A DNA stretch of 33,696 nucleotides from a virus: positions 1 to 33,696 of the IMG/VR virus record IMGVR_UViG_3300009502_000889, one strand, 5' to 3'. Made by a program: the position numbers and the translations under genes. Below the pieces are notes generated by a model. The model made no database searches. It was not told the DNA's origin and worked only from the letters and a program-made list of their open reading frames with translations. Below are positions 14,011-22,800 of this stretch, in pieces (position 1 is the first letter of the stretch; each line of letters begins with the position of its first letter).

Positions 14011-15300
14011 ATGAGCATCAAGTTCACCAAGACCGACCAGATCGGTATGAACCAGAACGGAGAGCCGGCCAGCTTGCTTGCGGTGCGTGACGCCCAGCAA
14101 CACGCCCGCGACGTTGCCCGTAACCTTTCTGCCCTTACCGACAGCAGCGGCGGCTCCGTGAGCTTCCCGCAGTCTGTCAATCTCCTGCCCACCTTTGCTG
14201 ACTTCCTTGCTTCTGGATCCACCCTGGCCGACGCAACCGCTTTTGCGGCTTCCCTCGCGAAGCTCAAGAATGCGTTGGGTGAAGTCGCAACCAAGGCTCG
14301 TTCGGTTGCCCTGGCAGTCGGCGCTCCGGTTGAAGTTTGGGATGGCGGCGGCACTGCTACCGGCACCGTTCCCGCCCTCGACCTGACCGCTACCGCGATC
14401 TCCGGCGCGGCCCCCACGGCCTCTGGCCTTCTGACCGTCACCGCTGCGTACAATACTGCCTTCATCGGCCTTGTTGGTCTGGTGAATGGTATCGACGTTG
14501 CGACCGGCAACAGCCTTGTGAAGCCGGTTCCGACCTCGTTCGGTTCGCAGTACACCAGCATCCCGGGCGCCTCGCTTCCGGTTGCTGCGACGGCCACCAG
14601 TGCTACGGCGGGCTTGCGTCAGTCGGATGTCACGACTTGGCTGGCTACTGCGGCCAACAACGTCGCGACCCTGGCTTACAACATCAATCAGGTCGTGGGA
14701 CAGCTCACGGGTCTGACGGATAGCTCGGGCGGCACCGCCAGCGTCTATAGCACCATCGTCGCAAGCCCTGTGCTGCCCGCCGATGCCCTGTTGACCGCAA
14801 CCACCAATGGTCCGACCGTCGCGACCCTGAACACCAAAATCGGTGTTGTGGTCAACGCCCTTGCTTCGTTGGATGCTGAAGCGGCCAAGCTGCTTGCCAA
14901 GTTTGACCTCAACCGTGCCGTTGCCTACACGGGCGCCGGTTCGGTAAGTGTGACCCTGGCTTCGGTTGGCAACACTGGTTCCGGTGCGGCCACTGGCCCG
15001 ACTGCTGCAACTGTTCAGCCGGTGGTTACGGCCATCGACGAGAGCTTTGCCGCCCTCGCCAAGAACTTGGACCTCGTCCTGCCGCTCGCAAACCTGAAGC
15101 CCCTGGCTTTTGAGTACACCGCGACCCCGGCTGCGACCGGTGCGATCACCGTCACCTTGTCGGGTGTGGCGACCGGCCAGTCCAAAGTGACCCTGGACGC
15201 CATCCTGGCGAACTGGGCCAACAACATTGCCACTGTTGCTGCTGTCATCAACGCTGCTGTGGCCCGTGTGAACGGCCCGGTGGTCCTGATCAGCAAGTAA
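14011..15300 (+). CDS. Ala/Thr/Gly-rich structural protein, possible capsid decoration or head fibre
   Basis: 429 aa, 1290 bp, directly behind the capsid gene. It alternates amphipathic helices (AKLKNALGEVATKARSVALA, NNVATLAYNINQVVGQL, ANNIATVAAVINAAVARVN) with Gly/Thr-rich strand regions. The peptide LTDSSGG occurs twice (residues 42-48 and 235-241) with different codons, showing a diverged internal duplication of roughly 190 residues. Cys and His are nearly absent, as in extracellular structural proteins. The start MSIKFTK has AGAGGA upstream; a start 11 codons earlier would overlap the hairpin. No family recognised. Confidence 0.7.
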   Translation: MSIKFTKTDQIGMNQNGEPASLLAVRDAQQHARDVARNLSALTDSSGGSVSFPQSVNLLPTFADFLASGSTLADATAFAASLAKLKNALGEVATKARSVALAVGAPVEVWDGGGTATGTVPALDLTATAISGAAPTASGLLTVTAAYNTAFIGLVGLVNGIDVATGNSLVKPVPTSFGSQYTSIPGASLPVAATATSATAGLRQSDVTTWLATAANNVATLAYNINQVVGQLTGLTDSSGGTASVYSTIVASPVLPADALLTATTNGPTVATLNTKIGVVVNALASLDAEAAKLLAKFDLNRAVAYTGAGSVSVTLASVGNTGSGAATGPTAATVQPVVTAIDESFAALAKNLDLVLPLANLKPLAFEYTATPAATGAITVTLSGVATGQSKVTLDAILANWANNIATVAAVINAAVARVNGPVVLISK

Positions 15301-15353
15301 ACACAACACTGGGGCCTTAAATCTTAACCCCGGTAACTAGAAGGAAGTGTGTC

Positions 15354-15602
15354 ATGGCCGACGAAGCCGCTCCTCGCTACAAAGCGACCCTAGTCCGGGG
15401 GCAGGTCTACTACCTCGGAAACACCATCTTTACCGTCGGAACCCCGAAGGAAGTCGATCAGGTGACGAAAGAGACGCTTGAACGGGATGCAATCGACATG
15501 ATCAAGGTCGAGCGCAACCTCAAGCCAATCCAGAAGTTCACCTTTGAAGTCTTTGATCCCTCCGCTCCGGTAGTCCCGGCGCCCAAGGTTCGGAACCGGT
15601 AA
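15354..15602 (+). CDS. Small head-region protein, 82 aa
   Basis: It begins MADEAAPRYKATLVRGQVYYLGNTIF; the K-A-x-L-V-R-G-Q-V-Y-x-L-G-N pattern resembles short proteins often encoded between capsid and head-tail connector genes, whose role is unclear. Pro-rich tail. Ribosome binding site GAAGGAAG. It is followed 45 bp later by a strong terminator, so it ends the head transcription unit. Confidence 0.65.
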   Translation: MADEAAPRYKATLVRGQVYYLGNTIFTVGTPKEVDQVTKETLERDAIDMIKVERNLKPIQKFTFEVFDPSAPVVPAPKVRNR

Positions 15603-15646
15603 CACGCCCTGTGCGAGGCCCTCGGGCCAGCAGTCGGGACGTGTGG

Positions 15647-15679
15647 CGGGAGAAGGGATGCCCCTCCTTCTCCCGTTTT
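15647..15679 (+). terminator. Rho-independent terminator between head and tail modules
   Basis: Perfect 10 bp stem CGGGAGAAGG/CCTTCTCCCG with a 9-base loop, then TTTT. It is the strongest terminator in the window and separates the head genes from the connector and tail genes. Confidence 0.88.
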
Positions 15680-15698
15680 ACTCTAAGGAGATCACGCT

Positions 15699-16448
15699 AT
15701 GTCTCAGCTTCCGTTCTGCCAGATGTCTGATGTGAAGCAATGGCTCCCGGTCCGGGACGGCGTGAGCACCTATGATGCCAAGATCATGTCCTTGATGCTG
15801 ATCGCATCCAAGCAGATTGAAAGCTATTGCCGTCGTGACTTTACTTACCAGTCGAATTTCGTTGAAGCCTTTGACACCAAGCAGACCATCCACCGGGTTC
15901 CCGACTTCGCCAGTAGCTGCATCCCTGCAACCGGTTTCATGTATGTCGGTCGGCCCCAGTCACTGTACCTGACCCTGACACCCATAGACATGACGCAACC
16001 AATCATCGTGAACTTTGACCCTTATTTCGTCTTTGGCACCCAGACCGTCCTAAATGGCGTTCCGGGAGCCAACGGTATTTGCATCCCGGACTATCAGATT
16101 GAGCCAGGGAAGGCCAACAAGTGGCCCAAGGTCATCCTCATGCGTGGCTTGCCCAAGACCAACAGGGCGCTCCAAGTGACCTACAGCGGCGGCTACCAGC
16201 CAGACCCGGCCAACACCTACCTCATGGTGGACAGCGACATCACGATGGCTACGGCCCTCCAGACGCTGTTCCTATGGACCCGCAACAACCCGGACAACAT
16301 CGGTATCAGCCAAGACCGCACGATGGGCTCCCCAGGTAACAAGGGTTTCCACGCAGGTACAGCCGACTTCGAGAAAAATTCCGGGGTGTGCAATGAGGCC
16401 GCCATGCTTCTCAAGGACTACGCCAGGATTGCGAAGGGACGCGGCTAA
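15699..16448 (+). CDS. Head-tail connector protein (gp6/YqbG-like)
   Basis: 249 aa. The N-terminus (MSDVKQWLPVRDG, then an IASKQIESYCRRDF helix) matches the helical start of gp6-type connectors, where a short acidic/aromatic motif is followed by two helices and a Y-C-x-R-x-F turn. A strand-rich insertion follows (about 50-165), then V-T-Y-x-G-G-Y and further helices to the end. It forms the ring below the portal. Ribosome binding site AAGGAG. It carries one intragenic operator-like site. It overlaps the next gene by 1 bp. Confidence 0.72.
   Translation: MSQLPFCQMSDVKQWLPVRDGVSTYDAKIMSLMLIASKQIESYCRRDFTYQSNFVEAFDTKQTIHRVPDFASSCIPATGFMYVGRPQSLYLTLTPIDMTQPIIVNFDPYFVFGTQTVLNGVPGANGICIPDYQIEPGKANKWPKVILMRGLPKTNRALQVTYSGGYQPDPANTYLMVDSDITMATALQTLFLWTRNNPDNIGISQDRTMGSPGNKGFHAGTADFEKNSGVCNEAAMLLKDYARIAKGRG
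15926..15939. promoter_or_regulatory. Dispersed operator-like palindrome, site 7 (intragenic)
   Basis: TGCAACCGGTTTCA inside the connector gene, codons for PATGFM. It is the mirror of site 2 (half-sites exchanged) with the CG centre. Confidence 0.6.
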
Positions 16449-17092
16449 TGTTCGTCTTCACCGTGAAGATCGGAAAGAAGGAATACGAGGACTTCGAGGA
16501 CGCCTTTAACGGTGTTGATGAAGGGCTGATCTCAGCAATGGACAGCGCAGCATCGGGTATCAAAGCGGCCCTGGCTTCGGCCCTCCGTGAAGTTGCTGCC
16601 AAGATAGCCGCCCGGCACGGCGAGCAGTGGAGCGGCATCCCGGACGGAAGCCAGCCGAACCTGTTCTCCAAGACGGGAAGTGGGCTTCGGTCGGTCCTTG
16701 AAAGCATCGAAGTGATGGGCGGTGCGACCATTGAGAGCATCGTTGGCGTGATTAGTGCGGGCGGCCTATCCTGGCATGAGTTTGGCGCGGAGCCAAAGCC
16801 CAAGGGCAAGTACATGGTGATCCCACTTCCGGCAGCGATGGATAGCCGTGGTGTTCCGATCTATCCCAGCCCCCGGGCTTGGTACAACACCTTCATCCGA
16901 ATGTCTAAACGCGGAAACTTGATTATTTTTCAAAAGCGCGGTAACTCGATTGTTCCACTGTATTTGCTCAAGACAGACGCTCCAAGACCACCAAGGCTTG
17001 GTATGTCCGAAGCCCTTACCGAAGAGCTTGGTTTCTTTCAGGCTAGGCTGATCGAACAGATCGACGAAGCAATGGGAAAGTGGAGAATGTAA
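16448..17092 (+). CDS. HK97 gp10-like tail/neck component
   Basis: 214 aa. The helical N-terminus (about 20-60: LISAMDSAASGIKAALASAL, ALREVAAKIAAR), then the K-Y-M-V-I-P...F-I-R-M...L-I-I-F-Q-K-R-G strand arrangement, is typical of gp10/XkdI-type proteins that join the tail tube to the head connector. It starts on the stop of the connector (TAATG) and its own stop overlaps the next ATG, so this is a tight operon. Confidence 0.65.
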   Translation: MFVFTVKIGKKEYEDFEDAFNGVDEGLISAMDSAASGIKAALASALREVAAKIAARHGEQWSGIPDGSQPNLFSKTGSGLRSVLESIEVMGGATIESIVGVISAGGLSWHEFGAEPKPKGKYMVIPLPAAMDSRGVPIYPSPRAWYNTFIRMSKRGNLIIFQKRGNSIVPLYLLKTDAPRPPRLGMSEALTEELGFFQARLIEQIDEAMGKWRM

Positions 17093-17574
17093 TGGCAAGC
17101 GTAATCTCAGTCCGCGAGGACATTATGGAATACCTTGTCGCAGTGTTCCAAGGTGTTGCCCCGGGTGTTGTAGTCGGTGAGCAGACATACTCCACCGCCT
17201 TCGACGTGGTATCACGCTTCCCATTCAGAGGCCAAGACCAATTGATGAACTGTGAAATTTCGATTATTGACCTCAAAGAAAAGAAGAAGCAGGTAATGCT
17301 CTATCAGGACTGCTTCCTAATGGTGACAACCGAGTTCCGTTACCGCTTGCAGCTTGGTGACGATCCGCTCACGGAAGCAAACAGGGTGCTATCTGACATC
17401 CAACTGGCGATGCGTAGCGACATCACCTGCGACGCGAAGTCACTTAATGTGACAGAACTTTCAAACGAGCTTGATCCTGAACATGGCGGCATCCATATAG
17501 TGGGTGGCATCGCCTTCTGGGAGATACGCTACAGACACCGTTGGGATGACCCTCGTCGGATGGTCGGCCAGTGA
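17092..17574 (+). CDS. Probable tail terminator/completion protein
   Basis: 160 aa. The start is the ATG of MASVISVRED, which has GTGGAG six bases upstream and overlaps the previous stop. A helix-rich N-terminus is followed by strands (NCEISIIDLKEKKKQVMLYQ, DCFLMVTTEFRYRLQL) and a helix with NRVLSDIQLAM, then GGIAFWEIRYRHRW. This alpha/beta layout and the slot just before the tail tube gene match tail-terminator proteins. Identification is by context and fold pattern, not by clear family motifs. Confidence 0.55.
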   Translation: MASVISVREDIMEYLVAVFQGVAPGVVVGEQTYSTAFDVVSRFPFRGQDQLMNCEISIIDLKEKKKQVMLYQDCFLMVTTEFRYRLQLGDDPLTEANRVLSDIQLAMRSDITCDAKSLNVTELSNELDPEHGGIHIVGGIAFWEIRYRHRWDDPRRMVGQ

Positions 17575-17577
17575 CTT

Positions 17578-17591
17578 TGAAACCAGTTGCA
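17578..17591. promoter_or_regulatory. Dispersed operator-like palindrome, site 8
   Basis: TGAAACCAGTTGCA, immediately before the AAGGAG ribosome binding site of the tail tube gene; it begins 3 bp after the upstream stop codon. Confidence 0.8.
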
Positions 17592-17604
17592 AGGAGAGCA
17601 ACCA

Positions 17605-18885
17605 ATGTTGACGCAACGTGCCGTGGTCCTGGCCAAGCTGGAGACCACCTTCGGAACTGACGCGAGCCCGTCGCCCACCGTGGACGCCGTACTCGTTGAG
17701 GCTCCCGATTACCAACTCGACCCCAACATCCTGGAGCGCAAGTTCGTTCACTACGATCTGTCCACCATTCCGCACTTGGTCGGCCGCAAGTTGGCGAAGT
17801 GCGCGTTCGTGACGGAACTTCGTGGTAACGGCCTCGGCGCAACCGGCCTTGTTGCGAACCTGCCCAAGATTGCGGTTCTGCTTCAGGGCTGCGGTATGGC
17901 GGCCACTGCCTTGACCGGTTCTACGTGCGTTTACCCGCCGATGCCGTCTCTGGACAACAGTGCGTCCGAGCCTGCGATCGCCTGGGCCGAGACCCTTGCT
18001 ACCGCCCCGACATGGGCCGGTATGAACCTGTATAGGCTCACCGTCATGACTGGCGGCGCTTCAGGGACGGCCACCATCGCAATCCAGTCTACCAACCCGG
18101 CTTTGGACACCACTGACACCTCTTCGGCTCCGGCTGCTATCACCTCTGGCTCCCCGATCACTCTGGGCACCTCGACGGCAACTGTCGCCCCGACCTGGAC
18201 CGGCTCGCTCGTTGCGGGTAGCCAGTACTTCGTGCTGGTGGTTCCGAAGAGCGTGGTGCTTTCCCCGGTCAGCACCTTGTTCCAGTCGCTTACCCTCTAC
18301 ATCTATCTCGACGGTGTTCTGTGCAAGATGACCGGCGCGATTGGCACCTACAAGGTGTCGGCTGATGCGGGCGCCTACCCCAAGATCACGTTCGACTTCG
18401 TGGGCCAGTACATCACCCCTATTGATGCTGCCCTGCCGGTGAATGCGGTCTATGAGAGCACTCTGCCTCCGGTGGTCCAGACCTCTGGCTTCACCTGGAA
18501 TGGCAACAACAGCCTTGTCGCGGCCCAATGGACCATCGACATGGCCAACAAAGTGGTGCAGAGGCCCGATATCAACGGGACCGATGGTTATCTCGGTTCG
18601 ACTATTACCTCTCGCGACCCGAGCGGTGGGTTCAACCCGGAAGCGACCACGGTCAGCACCAACAACAGCGATGTCAATGCTTTCGATGACTTCGCCACCT
18701 CCCGGCAGAAGACCTTTGTGGTCCAGGCAGGCAACACCTCGGGGAACATCGTCGGTGTGTACGGCCCCCGTGCCCAGATGTCGGCTCTGAAATACGCCGA
18801 CCGCGAAGGCATCCGGGTGTACGACTACACGATTAAGTTCCGTCGCAACAATGGCAACGACGAATTGCAGCTATTCTTCATGTAA
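17605..18885 (+). CDS. Major tail (tube) protein
   Basis: 426 aa. It starts MLTQRAVVLAKLETTFGTD, the pattern of tail tube proteins (x-K-x-E-x-T-x-G-T-D), followed by LERKFVHYDLSTIPHLVGRKL. Residues about 150-215 are a Thr/Ser/Ala-rich insertion with an Ig-like look. Long C-terminal beta-rich segments (ALKYADREGIRVYDYTIKF, RRNNGNDELQLFFM) resemble the final strands of the tube fold. It is larger than common tubes (about 200-300 aa). It is followed by a terminator-like hairpin, and the ribosome binding site AAGGAG is next to operator-like site 8. Confidence 0.75.
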   Translation: MLTQRAVVLAKLETTFGTDASPSPTVDAVLVEAPDYQLDPNILERKFVHYDLSTIPHLVGRKLAKCAFVTELRGNGLGATGLVANLPKIAVLLQGCGMAATALTGSTCVYPPMPSLDNSASEPAIAWAETLATAPTWAGMNLYRLTVMTGGASGTATIAIQSTNPALDTTDTSSAPAAITSGSPITLGTSTATVAPTWTGSLVAGSQYFVLVVPKSVVLSPVSTLFQSLTLYIYLDGVLCKMTGAIGTYKVSADAGAYPKITFDFVGQYITPIDAALPVNAVYESTLPPVVQTSGFTWNGNNSLVAAQWTIDMANKVVQRPDINGTDGYLGSTITSRDPSGGFNPEATTVSTNNSDVNAFDDFATSRQKTFVVQAGNTSGNIVGVYGPRAQMSALKYADREGIRVYDYTIKFRRNNGNDELQLFFM

Positions 18886-18910
18886 GCCGCATCGTTGTTG
18901 TTGACAACCT

Positions 18911-18954
18911 CCCTGTCAAGAGCCACATATTGTGCAACACTTGACGGGGCTTTT
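18911..18954 (+). terminator. Terminator-like hairpin after the tail tube gene
   Basis: CCCTGTCAAG pairs with CTTGACGGGG (10 bp, one T-G wobble). A small inner CACA-TAT-TGTG hairpin sits in the loop. CTTTTG follows. It may attenuate transcription into the less abundant chaperone and tape measure genes. Confidence 0.65.
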
Positions 18955-18973
18955 GTATCTCTGTCAACCGGCG

Positions 18974-18987
18974 TGAAACCGGTTTCA
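18974..18987. promoter_or_regulatory. Dispersed operator-like palindrome, site 9 (perfect)
   Basis: TGAAACCGGTTTCA is a perfect 14 bp palindrome and the likely ideal form of the family. It lies between the terminator and the start of the tail assembly chaperone gene, 21 bp before its ATG. Confidence 0.85.
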
Positions 18988-19008
18988 ACTTTCCAAAGGG
19001 GCAGTATC

Positions 19009-19437
19009 ATGGCGATTAAGGCACTCACGCTCGCGGCCACCAAAACCCACGAGCTTTCCCGGGACCCGGACAAGGGCACTCCGCAGGCCACCCGTTTCAG
19101 GCTCGGCGTCTTGGACAGCCGTGTGATTGGGCATCTTCGCGATAACAGCGCCACCATCCAGTACGATGAAGGCGACCGGTCCCGGGTTTCGACCAAAGTC
19201 AACAACTCGGCCGTCGAATTTGAGACCGTTCAGTTCGGCCTCAAGGGCATCGAGAACTTCAAGGATGACGCGGGCAATGACGTGCCGTTCCGCACCGTCA
19301 AGAAGACCCTCGGCTCCCGCCAGTACGATGTTGCGGACCCAGCCCTCGTGGCTCAGTTGGGCATCTTCGACATTCACGAGTTGGCTTTCGAGATCACGCG
19401 CATCAATGACGTGACCGAGACAGAAGCAAAAAACTGA
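19009..19437 (+). CDS. Tail assembly chaperone, short (G-like) form
   Basis: 142 aa (MAIKALTLAATKTHELSRD...), with a ribosome binding site AAAGGGGC. The upstream in-frame start lies in the terminator region and is rejected. The gene sits just before the tape measure, the standard place for lambda G/T-type chaperones that keep the tape measure soluble. It ends GCA AAA AAC TGA, which contains the slippery heptamer A-AAA-AAC ending just before the stop. A -1 shift there joins it to the frame that continues to 19796. It is probably the abundant, non-frameshifted product. Confidence 0.82.
   Translation: MAIKALTLAATKTHELSRDPDKGTPQATRFRLGVLDSRVIGHLRDNSATIQYDEGDRSRVSTKVNNSAVEFETVQFGLKGIENFKDDAGNDVPFRTVKKTLGSRQYDVADPALVAQLGIFDIHELAFEITRINDVTETEAKN
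19428..19434 (+). other. -1 programmed frameshift site (A AAA AAC)
   Basis: The heptamer A-AAA-AAC is in the correct register of the G-like frame and ends just before its TGA. The -1 frame is open from 19410 through to 19796. A small TGAACT/AGTTCA hairpin (19457-19476) lies 22 nt downstream, farther than usual for a stimulator, so the signal may work alone. Confidence 0.78.
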
Positions 19438-19796
19438 GACAGGCGGTCATAGCGAATGAACTTCTCCCTGAGTTCAGTTGCTCAAAGTGTACCGCCCAGC
19501 AAAAGGTCGTCAGAGGGTGTGATACGGATGCACGGCAACCTCGAATGGTTCTTGATGATGTCGAGCTTGTGCGGTGCATCCGGCGACCCATACTAGATGA
19601 CCCCCAGTTCTATACTGAGGTATTCAGAATGTACCGAGCCTATAAGCAGGGAAACTATCCCGAGGACGGTGGGCTACTTTCACAACCTGGGCGCCTAATG
19701 CTTCTGTTCTCTGTGGTCGATCAGGCAATCAACTACTGCGATCATGAGCGGGCAGAAAAAGAAAAGCTCAAACGCAAAAGAGCAATGCGCGTCTAG
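19434..19796 (+). CDS. Frameshift extension of the tail assembly chaperone (GT-like C-terminal part)
   Basis: Read in the -1 frame, it adds 120 residues to the 142 aa chaperone, for a 262 aa fusion. The joining sequence is ...TEAKN-LRQAVIANELLPEF, then a Cys-rich loop (SCSKC) and a helical domain (LDDVELVRCIRRPILD, FRMYRAYKQG, VDQAINYCDHERAEKEKLKR). An ATG at 19545 could be read alone, but no ribosome binding site precedes it. The extension ends 11 bp before the tape measure start, as in classic GT/tape measure arrangements. Confidence 0.72.
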   Translation: MRQAVIANELLPEFSCSKCTAQQKVVRGCDTDARQPRMVLDDVELVRCIRRPILDDPQFYTEVFRMYRAYKQGNYPEDGGLLSQPGRLMLLFSVVDQAINYCDHERAEKEKLKRKRAMRV

Positions 19797-19807
19797 GAGG
19801 GTGTGAG

Positions 19808-22800
19808 ATGGCCGTGAACACAATTGATTTTGTCGTGAAGATGACGAATGAAGCATCCTCGGTACTGCGTAACCTCGGAGCAGACTTCCAATCCCTCGGT
19901 AGAATTGCGAACACGCTCAAGGAGCAGCTTGACGCAACAGCCGAGGGGTTTGCTTCTATTGACCGGGCGGCCACCACGACTGTGGCGAAGTGGGAGACCG
20001 TGAGCCGCACCATGACGGCTGTCAAGACGGCTTCAACAGAGATGAATGCCAGCCTAGAAGGCTCGGCGCGGGCAATGACCAGCTTGTCTGGAGCCCTACA
20101 GACGTCCCTTGAGGCCAGGACAGCGGGCGTGACCCGGCTGGCCAGTGCAATCTCCCGTCTGACCTCTTCGACCGGTGGCCTCGCTGGAGCAAACACTGAA
20201 ATTGCGCGTCTCGGCACAAGCCTTGAGACCCTGGTGGGTGCGACCTCCCGAATTGCGCCCCAGATGCGGGCGTTCCAAACGACCATGCGCGGTGTGAGCC
20301 GGGCCATCGAACAGACCACGGGTGCGGCAAACGGTATGGGCTCAGGCATCACCGAACTCGACCGCATGTCCATCGCTATGGAGCGTCTCGCTCAGGCGAC
20401 CACCGTGATCACCCCGGTTGGGCGGGCGTTCTCTTCCATCCGTACCGCTGCCAATAACCTGGGTAGCTCGGTCGCTACCATCGACGCCCTCGCCGTTGCA
20501 ATGGACCGGATGGCCCTCAGCACCGGTTCGATGCTTGCCGTACCTGCGGCCTTCCAACGGCTGGCAAATGACATCCGTGCGGAGACCGCTGTCATTCGGC
20601 GCGAGATCGCTGATGTCAACTCGGTGTTCTCCCAAGGCACCCCTGCGGCCAGGAGCTATGTCACCGCGCTCGATGCCGTGGTCAAGCACTTCAAGGACAT
20701 CATCGCCCTTGGGAGCGCAACTGCAACGGCCATTAACTCGGTCAATCTCGCCATGGCCCGGCAGACCGTTGCCACGGCCGGCGGTGGTGATATCGGCACT
20801 TCTATGAAGGTTGCCTCCCACGAGGCTGAAAACCTGGGGTACGCTCTTGAGCACGCCACCCGCCGGGTGAGCGGCCTTCACGAAGGCATCGCCGGTATCG
20901 TTGCGCTGATGGGTGCGGGTGTCGTGGTCGAGCGGCTGATGGGCTGGTCGGAGGCGATGGCCCACGTTCAAGCCATCACCATGTCCACCAAAGAGCAAAT
21001 GGCAGACTGGGAAAGCGCGGCCCGGCAGATTGGTGTCACCACAGAATACAGCGCCGTTCAAGCTGGGAACGCCATGGAGAGCCTTGCGCGTGCGGGCATC
21101 ACCGGGGCAGGGGCGCTTACCGCAATCATCCCAGTGACCAACCTAGCCCGACTGAGTGGGCAATCCTTTGAGGACACGACCAAGGAACTCGTCCAGATCA
21201 TGGGAGACTACGCGATCAGTCTCGACAAGGTGTCCATCGTTACTGACGTGCTGGCTGTCACGACCAAGCACTCTCTGGCCACCATGGCAGACATGGTTGT
21301 GTCCTTCAGGTACGTGGGTGCCACGGCGGCTGAAGCGGGTATCTCCGTCAACGAAACCGCCGCTGCCCTTGCGGTACTAGCCAACGGCGGCGTGCGCGCA
21401 AGCACGGCTGGTACGGGCCTGCGCGGCATGTTCACGGCACTTGTCAACCCAACCTCGAAGGCCCAACAGGCTTTTGAGGACCTGGGTCTATCGATGGACC
21501 AGATGGACGTGCAAGCGCGCGAGGTTGCTTCCCCGGGCCACGGCCTTGAGAACATCATGCGCGACCTCAAGGCGGCTGGGGCCGGGACCAAGGAACTCCA
21601 GGAAATCTTCGGCAAGTGGTCTATGAACGCTGCCGGCATCGTCATGGCCGCAGTGGGGACCGGAAAGTTTGCGGAAGCCTTTGAGCGCACCAACCACGCC
21701 ATCGGTGAGGCCGCCAAGATCGGCCAGACCTATGCCGACAACCTGCAAAGCGATTGGCTGCGTCTCAAGGCCGTCTTCACCGAAGCCACTCTTGAGCTTG
21801 GCGACGGCGGAATGAATGACGCTATCCGTGGCATCTTGCAGGGTAGCCGTGCCATCCTCCTGATCTGGGAAGGTATCGTCACAGAGGGGGATGCGGCTTA
21901 CGAGCAATATCACCGTATTGCACAGGTCATTGAAGACATTGGCGTTGGACTTGCTGCGCTTGCGGTTGGGGGACTGGTTGCCAAAGTCGCGGAAGTTGGA
22001 TTGGCTTTCTTTTCGTGGCCCAGGGCCATCGCGATAGCTGCCGCTGCCTTGTGGGATGTCCGCGATAATACGGTCGAAGTACACGGGCATGTTATTTCGC
22101 TGGCTGGAGCTTTTGAAGCTGCGGCTGAAGCGGCAACACATATACACATGCCAGAAAACACTACATGGATTGACTTGTGGACAACAGGGATTGTCAACGC
22201 AGCCGTATTGGTAGTAAACAAGGTAATAGGAGCGTCGCGGGCTATCTGGGACGTTCTCTTGGCAACCTCCACAGCTATATGCAATCTGTTTGAAGGTGTC
22301 GTTCGCAGTATCATAGAACGGTTTATGGACCTCGGTACGGTGATCAGTAAACTCATGAGCGGGGACTTTGCGGGTGCAAACGAAGCAGCCGGACTTGCTC
22401 TCGGAAAGTCTATAACGACGGGAATTGGTAAGGCGTTTGACAGCCTCGGCGACGATATCACTAAGGCCATGAATACGGACTACCTGCACGACGCTGGTGT
22501 GGTCATTGCCAACACGGTTATCGGTGGGGTGGACGCTGCCCTTGGCGCCAGCGGTGGGGCGTTGACTGCTGCGGAGGAAGCAACCCGTAAGCGTCAAGAG
22601 GCGGCTCGCCAGGAAAGCGAGGATGCGTTCCAACGCCGTCTCCAACAGGAAGAGGATCAGAAGGCTGCACTGGGGGCCAGCCTGGAAGGCCAGGATGCCA
22701 CGCGCCCTAGTTTTCTGTCGGCCAACCCTCGACTGCCCCGTGGTGCCGGTCATGATGACGAAGCGGATGACGGCTCCAAAAAGAAGGACCCATACGCGGA

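Noticed and set aside
12878-15309. Two long minus-strand open frames opposite the capsid and the Ala/Thr-rich protein
   Set aside because: They are shadows of GC-rich coding sequence on the plus strand. Their proteins are rich in Gly, His, Arg and Gln with no recognisable domain, and no minus-strand promoter is seen.
18901-18931. Promoter in the gap after the tail tube gene (TTGACA with CATATT)
   Set aside because: The -35 is perfect, but the spacing to CATATT is 19 bp and the bases are used by the terminator-like hairpin, so it was not called.
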